Below are positions 9,638 through 19,294 of a DNA stretch of 64,000 nucleotides, piece by piece. The notes beneath the pieces are model-generated. The model had not been told where the DNA came from. It did no database searches and saw only the letters and a program-made list of their open reading frames with translations. The translations under genes were made by a program, and so were the position numbers. The stretch comes from Massilia sp. PDC64 (lineage in GTDB: Bacteria; Pseudomonadota; Gammaproteobacteria; Burkholderiales; Burkholderiaceae_D): positions 62,001-126,000 of the forward strand of contig NZ_FMZS01000004.1 of NCBI RefSeq assembly GCF_900101265.1. The letters are read 5' to 3'. Each line of letters begins with the position of its first letter. The first letter of the stretch is position 1.

Positions 9638-9667
9638 GATCAGCGCTACCATTTGTTAGCGCGAACA
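9638..9667. promoter_or_regulatory. Paired XylR-type operator half-sites
   Basis: AGCGCTACCA (9642-9651) is identical to the right part of the Caulobacter XylR operator TGTTAGCGCTACCA. Two bases later TGTTAGCGCGAACA (9654-9667) matches 13 of 14 positions of the symmetric form TGTTAGCGCTAACA. The pair lies 75-104 bp upstream of the start at 9742. A xylose-responsive LacI-type repressor is the natural candidate, given the xylose genes next door. Confidence 0.6.
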
Positions 9668-9741
9668 TTCGCCTTGCGCACCGAACATCGCTTCGCTTAG
9701 CATAGCGATCATTAACATCATAAAAACAATCCCGGAGACAC

Positions 9742-11613
9742 ATGCGTACCTCGCTTGCCCGCCAGACCGCTGCCGCGCTGGCCTTCCTCGCCTTCGCCGG
9801 CAATGCCATGCTGGCGCCCGTCCCGGCGCAGGCCGCCGGCCACTACAAGCACTTCAAGACCGCCATCTACATTCCGGTGAACGTGACGCAGAGCCTCGTC
9901 GACCCGCAGGTCTTCGAGCACCAGTTTGCGCGTGCCATGAGCCAGGTCCCGTTCGACAAGGTCTACATCGAGGGCTACCGCGACAACCACTTCGCCAGCG
10001 ATGCCGAGATCGAGGCCGTGAAGCGCCAGTTCCAGGCGAAGGGCATCGAGGTGGCGGGCGGCGTGACGCTGGCCGCGGGCGGTTTCGACGGCCAGTTCAT
10101 GACCTTCGACTACGAATCGCCGCAGGACCGCGACACGTGCAAGCGCGCGATGGCACTGATGGCGCGCCATTTCGACAATGTGATCCTCGACGACTTCACG
10201 TTCTACACGTCGAAGTCGGACGCCGACATCAGGGCGAAGGGCGCGCGCACGTGGACGGACTACCGCCTCGCCACGATGCGCAAGGTGTCGAAGGACCTGA
10301 TCATCGATCCGGCGCGCGCCGTCAACAGGAACGTCAGGATCGTCATCAAGTACCCGAACTGGTACGAGCATTTCGAAGGCCTTGGCTTCGACCTCGCGCA
10401 GCAGCCGGAGATGTTCGACGGGATCTACGCCGGCACCGAGACGCGCGACCCGGTCATCACGGACCAGCTGTTGCAGCAGTACGAGTCGTACAACATCATC
10501 CGCTATTACGAGACGCTGCGTAAGGACGGCAGGAACGGCGGCGGCTGGGTCGACACCTACTCGATCCGCTACGTCGACCGTTACGCGGAGCAGCTGTGGG
10601 ATACGATGCTCGCGAAGGCGCCGGAGATCACGCTGTTCAACTGGCACCCGGCCGCGCAGGACACGCCGGCCGAAGCGGGCGAACGTCCGTGGGCCAGGGA
10701 AGACACCAGTTTCAACTGGGACCGCATCGTCGCCGACTGGAAGGCCACGCACCCGGACGCGAAAGCGCCGCCGGGATGGGGCCTCGCCGCGGGCGCCGCG
10801 CTGAAGCAGATCGACGCCGTGCTGGACCAGCTGGGCAATCCGACCGGCATCCCGACCTATCGCCCGCCCAATTCGTCGTCCGCCGAGGACTTCCTGCCCA
10901 ACTACCTGGGCAACGTGGGCATCCCGATCGCGCTGACGGCGCGCTTCCCGCAGGACGCGCGCACGATCCTTTTGACGCAGGCATCGGCCGCCGATCCAGA
11001 CATCCTGAACAAGGTGAAGCGCCAGCTGCAGGCGGGGAAGGTCGTGTTCGTGACGTCCGGCTTCGTCAAGGCGACGCAGGACCCGAAACGCAAGGACCGC
11101 GGCTTCCAGGACCTGCTGGAAGTCTATGCGACCGGCAACCAGGTGCTGCTGAACGACTACTACAACGGCTATGGCGCGGGCAACGGCGAATCGCTGCGCG
11201 ACGATCCGAAGGTGGCGCCGCGCGACGTGCTGTTCCCCGAACTGCACTACTTCACGAACGACGCGTGGCCCATCATCCGCGGCGTCGCGGGCGCGCGCGG
11301 CTTCCCCGTGCTGCTGATGAACCGATATTCGAAGGGGATTCTCTACGTACTGTCCATTCCCAGCAATATCGGCGACCTGTATAGTATGCCGCCGGCCGTG
11401 ATGAACAGCGTGAAGAAATACCTGATGGCCGACACGCCCGTGCGCATCGAGGCGCCGGCCGGCGTGAGCCTGTTCACGTACGATAACGGCGCCTACGTCA
11501 TCCAGTCGTTCCGCGACACGCCGACGACGGTGAAGGTCGTCAGGCACGGGTCGACCGAGGCGACAAGCGAAGTGGTGATCCCGCCGCACAGCTTCCGTGT
11601 CTACAAGGGCTAA
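9742..11613 (+). CDS. Secreted protein of unknown family, candidate carbohydrate-active enzyme
   Basis: 623 residues; I cannot assign a family. A signal peptide ends near AQAAGH. Residues about 35-330 look like a TIM-barrel hydrolase core, with acidic residues at strand ends: E77 in VYIEGYRD, D150/D151 in VILDDFTFY and E233 in YAGTETRD. Residues about 360-560 resemble a class-I-amidotransferase/trimerisation-like fold (ILLTQAS, VVFVTSGFV, VLLMNRYSKG). Residues about 565-623 look like a small beta sandwich. This order recalls GH42-type beta-galactosidases without their motifs. It is divergent to TonB receptor 1, 33 bp upstream of GH74, and preceded by XylR-like boxes. That makes it probably the first gene of the xyloglucan operon. 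GGAG lies 4 bp before the start. A glycosidase role is inferred from layout and context only. Confidence 0.8.
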   Translation: MRTSLARQTAAALAFLAFAGNAMLAPVPAQAAGHYKHFKTAIYIPVNVTQSLVDPQVFEHQFARAMSQVPFDKVYIEGYRDNHFASDAEIEAVKRQFQAKGIEVAGGVTLAAGGFDGQFMTFDYESPQDRDTCKRAMALMARHFDNVILDDFTFYTSKSDADIRAKGARTWTDYRLATMRKVSKDLIIDPARAVNRNVRIVIKYPNWYEHFEGLGFDLAQQPEMFDGIYAGTETRDPVITDQLLQQYESYNIIRYYETLRKDGRNGGGWVDTYSIRYVDRYAEQLWDTMLAKAPEITLFNWHPAAQDTPAEAGERPWAREDTSFNWDRIVADWKATHPDAKAPPGWGLAAGAALKQIDAVLDQLGNPTGIPTYRPPNSSSAEDFLPNYLGNVGIPIALTARFPQDARTILLTQASAADPDILNKVKRQLQAGKVVFVTSGFVKATQDPKRKDRGFQDLLEVYATGNQVLLNDYYNGYGAGNGESLRDDPKVAPRDVLFPELHYFTNDAWPIIRGVAGARGFPVLLMNRYSKGILYVLSIPSNIGDLYSMPPAVMNSVKKYLMADTPVRIEAPAGVSLFTYDNGAYVIQSFRDTPTTVKVVRHGSTEATSEVVIPPHSFRVYKG

Positions 11614-11646
11614 ACAGGTGTATGTACGCATGATGGAGACGGTTCG

Positions 11647-13794
11647 ATGAAGTCGATGAAGCTTGCCCGCGCGATCGCATGTGCGCTGGCCTTGCTGGCG
11701 GGCGGCGCGGCGGCGCAGCAGGCGCCGTACGTGTGGGACAGCGTCGCGGTCGGCGGCGGCGGCTTTGTCACCGCGGTCGTCCCCAGCCGCGCCGCGCCCG
11801 GCGTCGCATACGCGCGCACGGACGTGGGCGGCGCCTACCGCTGGGACCCGCGCGAACGCCGCTGGCAGCCGTTGCTCGACTGGGTGGCGGAAGACCAGAC
11901 GGGCTACCTCGGCATCGACGCACTCGCCGTCGATCCGCGCGACGCCGACAATATCTGGCTCCTCGCCGGTATCGCCTACCTGAACGGCGGCCGCACCGCG
12001 ATCCTGCATTCGACGGACGCGGGCAAGACCTTTTCCATCGTCGACGTGACGAGCCAGTTCAAGACCCACGGCAACGGCATGGGCCGCCAGGACGGCGAAC
12101 GCCTCGCAGTCGATCCCGGCAACAGCAAGCTCCTGTACGTCGGCACGCGCCGCGACGGCCTGTTCAAGAGCCTGGACGCTGGCCGCACGTGGACGCGCGT
12201 GACGGCGCTGCCGGTGACGTCCACGCCGAACGACGTCGGCATCGATATCGTGGTGCCGGACCCCGCCAGCGTGAAAGACGGCCAGGCGCGGCGCGTGTTC
12301 GTGGGCGTGTCCCGCTTCGGCGCAGTCGGCCCCAACCTGTACCGCAGCGACGACGGCGGCGCGACGTTCGAACCCGTGGCCGGCGCGCCGGTGGACCTGA
12401 TGCCGCAGCGCGCGATCCTGGACGGCGCCGGGAACCTCATCGTCACGTTCGCCAACGGTGCCGGCCCGCACCCGGACCGCAGCGGCCGCGAACCGATGGA
12501 CCGCGGCCAGATCTGGAAATACGCGATCGCGGGCGGCGTCTGGACGAACATCACGCCCGCCGGCTGGACCCGGCCGTTCGCCGGCATCAGCGTCGATCCG
12601 AAGAATCCGCAACGCCTCGTCGCGTCGACGATCAACACGTTCCTGCCGCAGGGCGACGCGAAGGGCGACCGCATCTTCCTGTCGAACGACGGCGGGGCGT
12701 CGTGGACCGACGTGATCGGTCGCGGCTTCGTGCGCGACGCGGCGGGCGTGCCCTGGCTGAAGGGACATTCCATCCACTGGGCCGGCTCCGTCGAATTCGA
12801 CCCGGCCGACACGCATGCCGTCTGGGTCACGTCCGGCAACGGCGTGTTCCGCACGGCGAACATCGACGCGGCGCCCACCACGTGGACGTTCACGGTCGAC
12901 GGCCTGGAAGAGACGGTGCCGCTCGGCCTCGCGAGCATTCCCGGCGGTCCGCTCGTTTCCGCCATCGGCGACATCGATGGCTACCTGCACGACGATCCGG
13001 CGCGCCACGGCCGCATCCACGATCCGCAGATCGGCACGACGACGGGCCTCGCCGTCGCGGCGAAGGATCCGCGCACGATGGTGCGCGTGGGGGACAGCAT
13101 GCTCGTTACGCACGACGGCGGCGCCACGTGGATGAAGACGGCGGCGCTCAAGGGCAGGCGGGGGCAGGTCGCCATGTCGGCCGACGGCGCCGTGCTCCTG
13201 CATGCGCCGGAAAAGGCGAAGGAGGTCTGGCGGTCGGGCGACGGCGGCGCCACGTGGACGCCGGTCGCGGGCCTCGCGACGCCGAACCTGCGTCCGGTGG
13301 CCGACCCGCTCGACGCGAAGGTGTTCTATGCCTACGACGACGCGGCGCTCCTCGTGAGCACCGACGGCGGCGCGACGTTCGCGCCGCGCGCGAGCCTGCC
13401 CGCGGGCGGGTCGCGCCTCGTGCGCACGGTGCCGGGACGGGGCGGGGACGTGTGGGTCGCCCTGAAGAACGGCGGTCTCGTACGCTCCATCGACGGCGGC
13501 GCGCACTTCGCGCCCCTGGGCGCCGTGCGCTATTGCGGCGCGGTCGGCTTCGGCAAGGCGGCGCCGGGGCACGACTACCCTGCGGTCTACATCTGGGGCG
13601 AAGTGAAGGGTGTACGCGGCATCCACCGTTCGGATGACGCGGGCGCGACCTGGACCCGCATCAACGACGACGCCCACCAGTACGGCGGACCCGGCGACGG
13701 CCAGTTCATCGTGGGCGACATGAACCGCTACGGCGTCGTCTACATGAGCACCGCCGGCCGCGGCATCGTCTACGGCAAACCCGCCGCGAACTGA
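11647..13794 (+). CDS. GH74 xyloglucan endo-glucanase
   Basis: 715-residue exported enzyme made of two seven-bladed beta-propellers with BNR/Asp-box-like repeats (SxDGGxTW-type motifs recur, e.g. [36 protein letters not shown]). Signal peptide cleavage is near AAAQQAP. GH74 enzymes cut the beta-1,4-glucan backbone of xyloglucan by inversion with two Asp. D59 in [12 protein letters not shown] fits the catalytic base, and D385 in VEFDPADTH is my candidate for the second. Length suits a single catalytic module without a CBM. GGAG lies 8 bp before the ATG and only 33 bp separate it from the unknown protein upstream. It probably acts outside the cell or at its surface, giving xyloglucan oligosaccharides for the TonB receptors. 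Confidence 0.9.
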   Translation: MKSMKLARAIACALALLAGGAAAQQAPYVWDSVAVGGGGFVTAVVPSRAAPGVAYARTDVGGAYRWDPRERRWQPLLDWVAEDQTGYLGIDALAVDPRDADNIWLLAGIAYLNGGRTAILHSTDAGKTFSIVDVTSQFKTHGNGMGRQDGERLAVDPGNSKLLYVGTRRDGLFKSLDAGRTWTRVTALPVTSTPNDVGIDIVVPDPASVKDGQARRVFVGVSRFGAVGPNLYRSDDGGATFEPVAGAPVDLMPQRAILDGAGNLIVTFANGAGPHPDRSGREPMDRGQIWKYAIAGGVWTNITPAGWTRPFAGISVDPKNPQRLVASTINTFLPQGDAKGDRIFLSNDGGASWTDVIGRGFVRDAAGVPWLKGHSIHWAGSVEFDPADTHAVWVTSGNGVFRTANIDAAPTTWTFTVDGLEETVPLGLASIPGGPLVSAIGDIDGYLHDDPARHGRIHDPQIGTTTGLAVAAKDPRTMVRVGDSMLVTHDGGATWMKTAALKGRRGQVAMSADGAVLLHAPEKAKEVWRSGDGGATWTPVAGLATPNLRPVADPLDAKVFYAYDDAALLVSTDGGATFAPRASLPAGGSRLVRTVPGRGGDVWVALKNGGLVRSIDGGAHFAPLGAVRYCGAVGFGKAAPGHDYPAVYIWGEVKGVRGIHRSDDAGATWTRINDDAHQYGGPGDGQFIVGDMNRYGVVYMSTAGRGIVYGKPAAN

Positions 13795-13819
13795 ACAACG
13801 CTTCCCGACAGCGATTTTT

Positions 13820-16114
13820 ATGGCCTTTCTTTGTAATCGATTTCATCAGATGATGGTTGCGCTGGCTCTGGCCGGCGTCTTCTCTACCGCCGTTGCTGCG
13901 CCGGACCTCGTGCTGCGCTACGACCGCCCGGCCCAGGACAACGACCAGGGCTGGGAAAAGGAAGCGCTCCCGATCGGCAACGGCCGCATCGGCGCCATGG
14001 TGTTCGGCGGGCTCGCGCGCGAACACCTGCAGTTCAACGACATCACCCTGTGGTCGGGCGACGCGAAAGAGACGGGTACATACCAGCCGTTCGGCGACGT
14101 CGTCGTGGACCTGCCGGGACACGACCGGAATGCGCAGGACTACCGGCGCACGCTGGACCTCGCGCGCGCCGTGCACGCCGTCACGTACACGCACGACGGC
14201 GTGCATTACCGCCGCGAGGCGTGGGCCAGCTACCCGGCGCAGGTGATGATCCTGCGCCTGACGGCCGACAAGCCGGGCGGCTACACGGGATCGATCGCGC
14301 TGTCGGACCGCCACGGCGCGCATCTCGCGTCCAGCAAGGACACCCTGTACGCGACGGGCACGCTGGCCGGCTGGACGCTGCCGAACGAAGCCCCGACTGG
14401 CAACACGCTGGACTACGCGAGCCAGGTGCGTGTCGTGAACGAGGGCGGCAGGGTGATCATCGAAAACGGCCGCATCGTGTTCAAAGGGTGCGATGCGCTG
14501 ACCGTGATCGTGGGCGCGGGCACGAGCTATGTCGCCGACGCGGCGAAGCACTTCCGGGGCGAGCACCCGCTGGCGCGCGTGACGGCGCAGGTCGCGGCCG
14601 CCGCCGCACGTCCGGCCGACCTGCTGCGCGCCGAGCACGAACGCGACGTGGCGGGCCTGCTGGGCCGCGTCCGGCTGGATGTGGGCGCGACGGCGCCGGA
14701 CCGCAGGGCGCTGCCGACGGACGCGCGCGTGCTCGCGTACACGAGGGACGGCAACGACCCGGAACTGGAAGCACAGTACTTCCAGTACGGCCGCTACCTG
14801 CTCGCGTCCAGTTCGCGCGGTTCGCTGCCGGCCAACCTGCAGGGCCTGTGGAACGCCAGCCTCACGCCGCCGTGGCGCTCGGACTACCACACGAACATCA
14901 ACGTCCAGATGAATTACTGGCCGGCCGAGGTGACGAATCTGTCGGAGATGGCGCAGCCGTTCTTCGGCTTCGTAACGAGCGTCGCACCGGTGTGGCGCCA
15001 GGCGACGGCGGCCGAGTTCAAGACCGCAAACGGCAAGCCGGTGCGCGGCTGGACCCTGCGCACGGAATCGAACCCGTTCGGCGGCATGAGCTACACGTGG
15101 AACAAGACGGGTAATGCCTGGTACGCCCAGCACTTCTGGGAACACTACGCGTACACGCAGGACAAGACGTTCCTGCGCGACGTCGCGTACCCGATGATGA
15201 AGGAGGCGAGCGCATTCTGGCAGGACTACCTGAAGGAGCTGCCGGACGGCCGCCTCGTTGCGCCGCAGGGCTGGTCGCCCGAGCACGGCCCCATCGAGGA
15301 CGGCGTCACGTACGACCAGGAAATCGTCTGGGACCTGTTCAACAACACGGTGGAAGCGGCGGACGTCCTCGGCGTCGACAAACCGCTGCGCGACAGGCTG
15401 GCCCGCATGCGTGACCGCCTCGCCGCGCCGAAGGTCGGCAGCTGGGGCCAGCTGCTCGAGTGGCTGGAAGAGAAGAAGGATCCGGTGCTCGATACGCCGG
15501 GCGACACGCACCGCCACGTATCGCATTTGTTCGCGCTGTTCCCGGGCCGCCAGATCAGCCCCGCGCGCACGCCGGCCCTGGCGGCGGCCGCGAAGCGTAC
15601 GCTGGAAGCGCGCGGCGACGCGGGCACCGGCTGGTCGATGGCGTGGAAGATGGCGTTCTGGGCCCGCCTGTACGACGGCGACCGCGCCTACCGGATGCTG
15701 CGCGGCGTGCTGGCCAGCCCCGGCGCGCGCGCGGCCCAGCAGGCCAGCGCCGGCTCGGAACAGTTGAATGGCGGCGGCACGTATCCGAACCTGCTGGATG
15801 CGCATCCGCCGTTCCAGATCGACGGTAATTTCGGCGCGACGGCCGGCATCGCGGAGATGCTGCTGCAGTCGCAGGCGGGCGCGATCCAGCTGCTGCCCGC
15901 GCTGCCGTCCGCATGGCCGGACGGCGAAGTGAAAGGCCTGCGTGCACGCGGCGGATTCGAGGTCGACATGCGCTGGACGCGCGGCCGCCTCGTCGATGCC
16001 GTCGTGCGGCGGGTAGCAGGCAGCGGAGCCGCGAGCGTGCGCTATGGCGAGCGAACCGTGGCGGTGAAGCTGCGTCCGGGCGAGAGCGTGCGCCTGGATG
16101 CGGCACGATTTTGA
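13820..16114 (+). CDS. GH95 alpha-L-fucosidase (or alpha-L-galactosidase)
   Basis: Up to 764 residues, exported. GH95 inverting fucosidases remove alpha-1,2-fucose, or the equivalent L-galactose, from galactose on xyloglucan side chains. Catalytic motifs are intact: N359 and N361 in [13 protein letters not shown] activate the water, the acid lies in WSPEHGP, and Asp in [16 protein letters not shown] completes the site. Numbering is from the ATG at 13820. ATGs at 13850 and 13853 give a shorter signal peptide ([16 protein letters not shown]) and cannot be excluded. No start has a strong ribosome site, and a LacI-type operator (13832-13845) lies between them. If that operator marks an internal promoter, the later start is right. 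The gene is 25 bp after GH74. Confidence 0.9.
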   Translation: MAFLCNRFHQMMVALALAGVFSTAVAAPDLVLRYDRPAQDNDQGWEKEALPIGNGRIGAMVFGGLAREHLQFNDITLWSGDAKETGTYQPFGDVVVDLPGHDRNAQDYRRTLDLARAVHAVTYTHDGVHYRREAWASYPAQVMILRLTADKPGGYTGSIALSDRHGAHLASSKDTLYATGTLAGWTLPNEAPTGNTLDYASQVRVVNEGGRVIIENGRIVFKGCDALTVIVGAGTSYVADAAKHFRGEHPLARVTAQVAAAAARPADLLRAEHERDVAGLLGRVRLDVGATAPDRRALPTDARVLAYTRDGNDPELEAQYFQYGRYLLASSSRGSLPANLQGLWNASLTPPWRSDYHTNINVQMNYWPAEVTNLSEMAQPFFGFVTSVAPVWRQATAAEFKTANGKPVRGWTLRTESNPFGGMSYTWNKTGNAWYAQHFWEHYAYTQDKTFLRDVAYPMMKEASAFWQDYLKELPDGRLVAPQGWSPEHGPIEDGVTYDQEIVWDLFNNTVEAADVLGVDKPLRDRLARMRDRLAAPKVGSWGQLLEWLEEKKDPVLDTPGDTHRHVSHLFALFPGRQISPARTPALAAAAKRTLEARGDAGTGWSMAWKMAFWARLYDGDRAYRMLRGVLASPGARAAQQASAGSEQLNGGGTYPNLLDAHPPFQIDGNFGATAGIAEMLLQSQAGAIQLLPALPSAWPDGEVKGLRARGGFEVDMRWTRGRLVDAVVRRVAGSGAASVRYGERTVAVKLRPGESVRLDAARF
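13832..13845. promoter_or_regulatory. LacI-type operator, copy 2, at the start of GH95
   Basis: TGTAATCGATTTCA matches 13 of 14 positions of the perfect palindrome TGAAATCGATTTCA upstream of GH9. It lies in the GH74-GH95 junction, overlapping the first codons of the longest GH95 frame. TGTAAT within it could serve as a -10, but no -35 is convincing. An internal repressed promoter or a roadblock site are both possible. Confidence 0.6.
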
Positions 16115-16205
16115 GGAGTTCGGAGGCAGACCCAGAGAGGTCGTCTCCTTGTAGTGAGTGGGCACCGTCATTCGATGGGCCCTGTTGTCAGCCAAAGGAG
16201 ATGTA

Positions 16206-19200
16206 ATGTATCAATTCAAGAAAACAGCCATCGCGGTGGCCGTAACGCATGTCGCGTTGCTGGCTGGCGGCATGGCGGTCGCGCAGGAGACCCAGCCGGC
16301 CGGCGGCAGCAATGTCGTCGTCGTCACGGGCCAGCGCGCCGCGCTGAATTCGGCGCAGGCGCTCAAGCGCGATTCCGACGAGATCGTCGATTCGATCGTC
16401 GCGGACGATATCGGCAAGTTGCCGGACCGTTCGATCACGGAAGTGCTGCAGCGCGTGGTCGGCGTCACCATCGACCGCACGATGTCGAAGGGCGACCCGG
16501 AGCACTATTCGGTGGAAGGCTCGGGCGTCACCATCCGCGGCCTGTCGTACACCCGTTCGGAGCTGAACGGCCGCGATTCGTTCTCGGCCAACGGCGGCCG
16601 CTCGCTCAACTTCGAAGACGTCCCGCCCGAGCTGATGGCCGGCGTCGACATCTACAAGAACCCGTCGGCGGAACAGATCGAAGGCGCCATCGGCGGCCTC
16701 GTGAACCTGCGCACCGCCATGCCGTTCGACTTCAAGGGCCGCAAGCTGGCCGCGTCGCTGCAGGACACGTATTCGGAACTGAAGAAGGGCAAGCGCCAGC
16801 CGTCCGGTTCGTTCATGTTCTCGGACCGCTGGAAGACGGGCTTCGGCGAGATCGGCGCCCTCGTCGACTATGCGTACTCGGAAAGCGGCACGCGCACCGA
16901 CGCGTTCCAGGTCGAGCCGTATTACCAGCGCAGCGACGTCGTCGCCGGCCAGAACGTGTGGGTGCCGAAAGGCTCGCAATACCGCACGCTGAACTTCGAC
17001 CGCAAGCGCCAGGGCCTGTATGGCGCGCTGCAGTGGAAGAAGGATGCGACCCTGCAGTCCTCGCTCACGTACTTCAAGTCGAAGTACCGCATGCAGTGGG
17101 ACGAGCAGGCGATCTTCTCGTCCGCCAGCCCGTACAACATCGGCGTCACGAACGGCACTTACGGCGCCAACGGCCAGCTGCTGACCGGCACGCTGACGGA
17201 CGCTACCGACAAGGGCATCGACTTCGGCGCCGACACGCGCGCGGCCAACCGCAAGTCGCAGACGACGGACATTTCCTGGCACCTGACCTGGCGTCCGACC
17301 AGCGCATGGCAGTTCGACACGGACCTGCAGCGCGTGCGCGCGACGAGCAGCAGCTTCGACTCGACCGTCGCCACGGCCGTCAAGATGCCGTACGAGAACG
17401 TGGACCTGTCCGGCTCCGTGCCGAAGCTGACGTTCGACCAGTACCAGACCAGCTACCTGGCCAATCCGGGAAACTACTACTGGGCGTTCACCCAGGAGCA
17501 CTTCGACGACAGCCATGCCGGCGAATGGGCGTGGAAGACGGATGCGAAGTACACCTTCGACCATCCGGTGCTGCGCGACGTCCGCTTCGGCATGCGGTTG
17601 ACGAAGGCCGATTCGACGACGACGAATTCGAACCCGAGCTACAACTGGGCCGCGATCACCCAGCCGTGGCAATCGGACACGGGCGGCCAGCTCGCGTACC
17701 TGAGCGATCCGCGCTTCTCGAACCAGACGCAGGTCCACCAGTTCACGAACTTCTTCAACAATAACACCCCGGTGCCGTCCCTCGTGTTCCCGAACGTGGC
17801 GCTGGCCACCGGCTACCCGGGCAGCTATGCCACGCTGCACAGCTACCACGACATCCTGTGCCAGCAGGCGAACCAGCAGAACGGTACGAGCAACCCGTGC
17901 ACGCCGTGGTCGCCCGCGACCTTCGGCACCGACCCGGCCGGCACGAACGACCTGTCCGAGCGCACGGGCGCGCTGTACACGCAGCTGCGCTTCGGCTTCG
18001 ACGACCTGAAGTACCCGATCGACGGCAACATCGGCGTGCGCTACGTGCAGACGCTGCTGACGGCGCACGGCTACACGGTGTTCAATCCGAACTTCACGCA
18101 GCCGGCGCAGGGCACGACGGTCGTCGGTCCGGAAATCCCGAACATCGCCGCGTTCTCGACGCGCCAGGACTTCGACAACCACTACCACAACGTGTTGCCG
18201 AGCCTGAACCTGCGCATGAAGGCCACCGACAAGCTGCAGTTCCGCTTCGCGGCGGCGATGGGCATCTCGAAGCCGGATTACTCGCAGCTGCAGAGCTACA
18301 CGACCCTGTCGGAAAACGTCGACCAGACCACGACCGGCAACGTCGTCACGGTCAACAACGTGGGCCTGACGGGCACGGGCACGGGCAATCCGAAGCTCCG
18401 TCCGGTGCAGTCGCGCCAGGTCGACCTGTCGGCGGAATGGTATTTCGCGCCTGCCGGCTCGCTGACCCTTGCCGTGTTCAACAAGCAGCTGAAGGACATC
18501 ATCATCAACCAGTCCTACGGCTACAACGTCACGGGCGTGACGGGTACGCCGTACACGTTCACGGTCACGGGCCCCGTCAACGGCGCGCGCGGCCATGCGC
18601 GCGGCGCGGAGATCGCGTACCAGCAGTATTTCGACAAGCTGCCGGGCTGGCTGTCGGGCTTCGGCGTCCAGGCCAACTACACGTACGTGGACAGCAAGGA
18701 AGACCTGTACCACCCGGTCAACTCGGCCTTCTGCGCGGGCAGCTCGAACGGCGCGGATAACCTGAACCTGAACCAGAACGGCTGCGACACGAACGGCACC
18801 ACCTTCGGCAACCTGCCGCTGCAGAACCTGTCGAAGAACGCCTACAACCTGGCCCTGTTGTACGACAAGGGCAAGGTCTCGGCGCGCCTGGCCTGGGCAT
18901 GGCGTTCGAAGGCACTGCAGAACGTGAACGTCAACGGCACCAACGGCACGGATGGCCGCCGCGTCGATCCGGCCACCGGCGCCACGCAGACGGTCGCGTG
19001 GGCATTGCCGACGTGGTCGGACAGCTATGGCCAACTGGACGGTTCCTTCTTCTACAATATCACCGAGCAGCTGTCGCTCGGCGTGGAAGCGCAGAACCTG
19101 ACCAACTCGAAGTACCGACAGCTGATGCAGCAGTCGATCGGCATGATGACCCGCGCGGTCTTCGTGTCCGGCCGCCGCTACACGGCGTCGCTGCGCTATT

Positions 19201-19208
19201 CGTTCTAA
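16206..19208 (+). CDS. TonB-dependent receptor 2 (xyloglucan locus)
   Basis: 1000-residue outer-membrane transporter, same class as receptor 1. Signal peptide [20 protein letters not shown]... is cleaved near AVAQ. A TonB-box-like VVVVTGQ is followed by a plug with [19 protein letters not shown] and [17 protein letters not shown], then a barrel ending in LRYSF. The first third is very close to receptor 1, with more divergence in the extracellular-loop segments. The start at 16206 is set by AAGGAG six bases upstream; an in-frame earlier start would lack it. It follows GH95 by 91 bp and ends at a strong terminator, so it closes the unknown-GH74-GH95-receptor unit. It probably imports the oligosaccharides that GH74 releases. 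The specificity is inferred from position. Confidence 0.93.
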   Translation: MYQFKKTAIAVAVTHVALLAGGMAVAQETQPAGGSNVVVVTGQRAALNSAQALKRDSDEIVDSIVADDIGKLPDRSITEVLQRVVGVTIDRTMSKGDPEHYSVEGSGVTIRGLSYTRSELNGRDSFSANGGRSLNFEDVPPELMAGVDIYKNPSAEQIEGAIGGLVNLRTAMPFDFKGRKLAASLQDTYSELKKGKRQPSGSFMFSDRWKTGFGEIGALVDYAYSESGTRTDAFQVEPYYQRSDVVAGQNVWVPKGSQYRTLNFDRKRQGLYGALQWKKDATLQSSLTYFKSKYRMQWDEQAIFSSASPYNIGVTNGTYGANGQLLTGTLTDATDKGIDFGADTRAANRKSQTTDISWHLTWRPTSAWQFDTDLQRVRATSSSFDSTVATAVKMPYENVDLSGSVPKLTFDQYQTSYLANPGNYYWAFTQEHFDDSHAGEWAWKTDAKYTFDHPVLRDVRFGMRLTKADSTTTNSNPSYNWAAITQPWQSDTGGQLAYLSDPRFSNQTQVHQFTNFFNNNTPVPSLVFPNVALATGYPGSYATLHSYHDILCQQANQQNGTSNPCTPWSPATFGTDPAGTNDLSERTGALYTQLRFGFDDLKYPIDGNIGVRYVQTLLTAHGYTVFNPNFTQPAQGTTVVGPEIPNIAAFSTRQDFDNHYHNVLPSLNLRMKATDKLQFRFAAAMGISKPDYSQLQSYTTLSENVDQTTTGNVVTVNNVGLTGTGTGNPKLRPVQSRQVDLSAEWYFAPAGSLTLAVFNKQLKDIIINQSYGYNVTGVTGTPYTFTVTGPVNGARGHARGAEIAYQQYFDKLPGWLSGFGVQANYTYVDSKEDLYHPVNSAFCAGSSNGADNLNLNQNGCDTNGTTFGNLPLQNLSKNAYNLALLYDKGKVSARLAWAWRSKALQNVNVNGTNGTDGRRVDPATGATQTVAWALPTWSDSYGQLDGSFFYNITEQLSLGVEAQNLTNSKYRQLMQQSIGMMTRAVFVSGRRYTASLRYSF

Positions 19209-19220
19209 GCGCAACACGGA

Positions 19221-19260
19221 CGGGCGGCCGCTCATTTTCATTACTGGCCGCCCGTTTTTT
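19221..19260 (+). terminator. Rho-independent terminator after TonB receptor 2
   Basis: A 9-bp perfect stem (CGGGCGGCC 19221-19229, GGCCGCCCG 19246-19254) with a 16-nt loop is followed by TTTTTT (19255-19260). It lies 12 bp after the receptor stop and splits the locus into two transcription units, or sets a lower level for the downstream GH35-GH31-GH26-CE2 genes. Confidence 0.92.
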
Positions 19261-19294
19261 ACAACCTACGCGACCGAAGGAGACCCGTTCGCAC

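Larger units (their letters stand above)
9162..9741. promoter_or_regulatory. 580-bp divergent control region between TonB receptor 1 and the unknown secreted protein
   Basis: No gene is supported here. The region is clearly more AT-rich than its surroundings and is dense in operator-like sequences, listed separately. For the receptor (minus strand) TTCACA and TGTTAT, 17 bp apart, make a plausible promoter whose -10 overlaps the 12-bp palindrome at 9187-9198. An inverted repeat CCAGTGT/ACACTGG (9211-9217, 9232-9238) lies just upstream of it. For the plus-strand gene I see no convincing -35/-10 pair; TTGACA at 9580-9585 lacks a matching -10. GGAG at 9734-9737 is the ribosome site of the gene at 9742. 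Confidence 0.7.

Noticed and set aside
9718..13677. A very long open frame on the minus strand opposite the unknown protein and GH74
   Set aside because: It mirrors the codon periodicity of the plus-strand genes in GC-rich DNA, is rich in Arg/Val/His/Ala without domains, and lacks a ribosome site. The plus-strand genes have signal peptides and catalytic motifs.
16188..19241. Long minus-strand open frame opposite TonB receptor 2
   Set aside because: Antisense shadow of a clear receptor gene: low-complexity Arg/Val/Asp composition, no recognisable domain, and it runs into the terminator of the sense gene.
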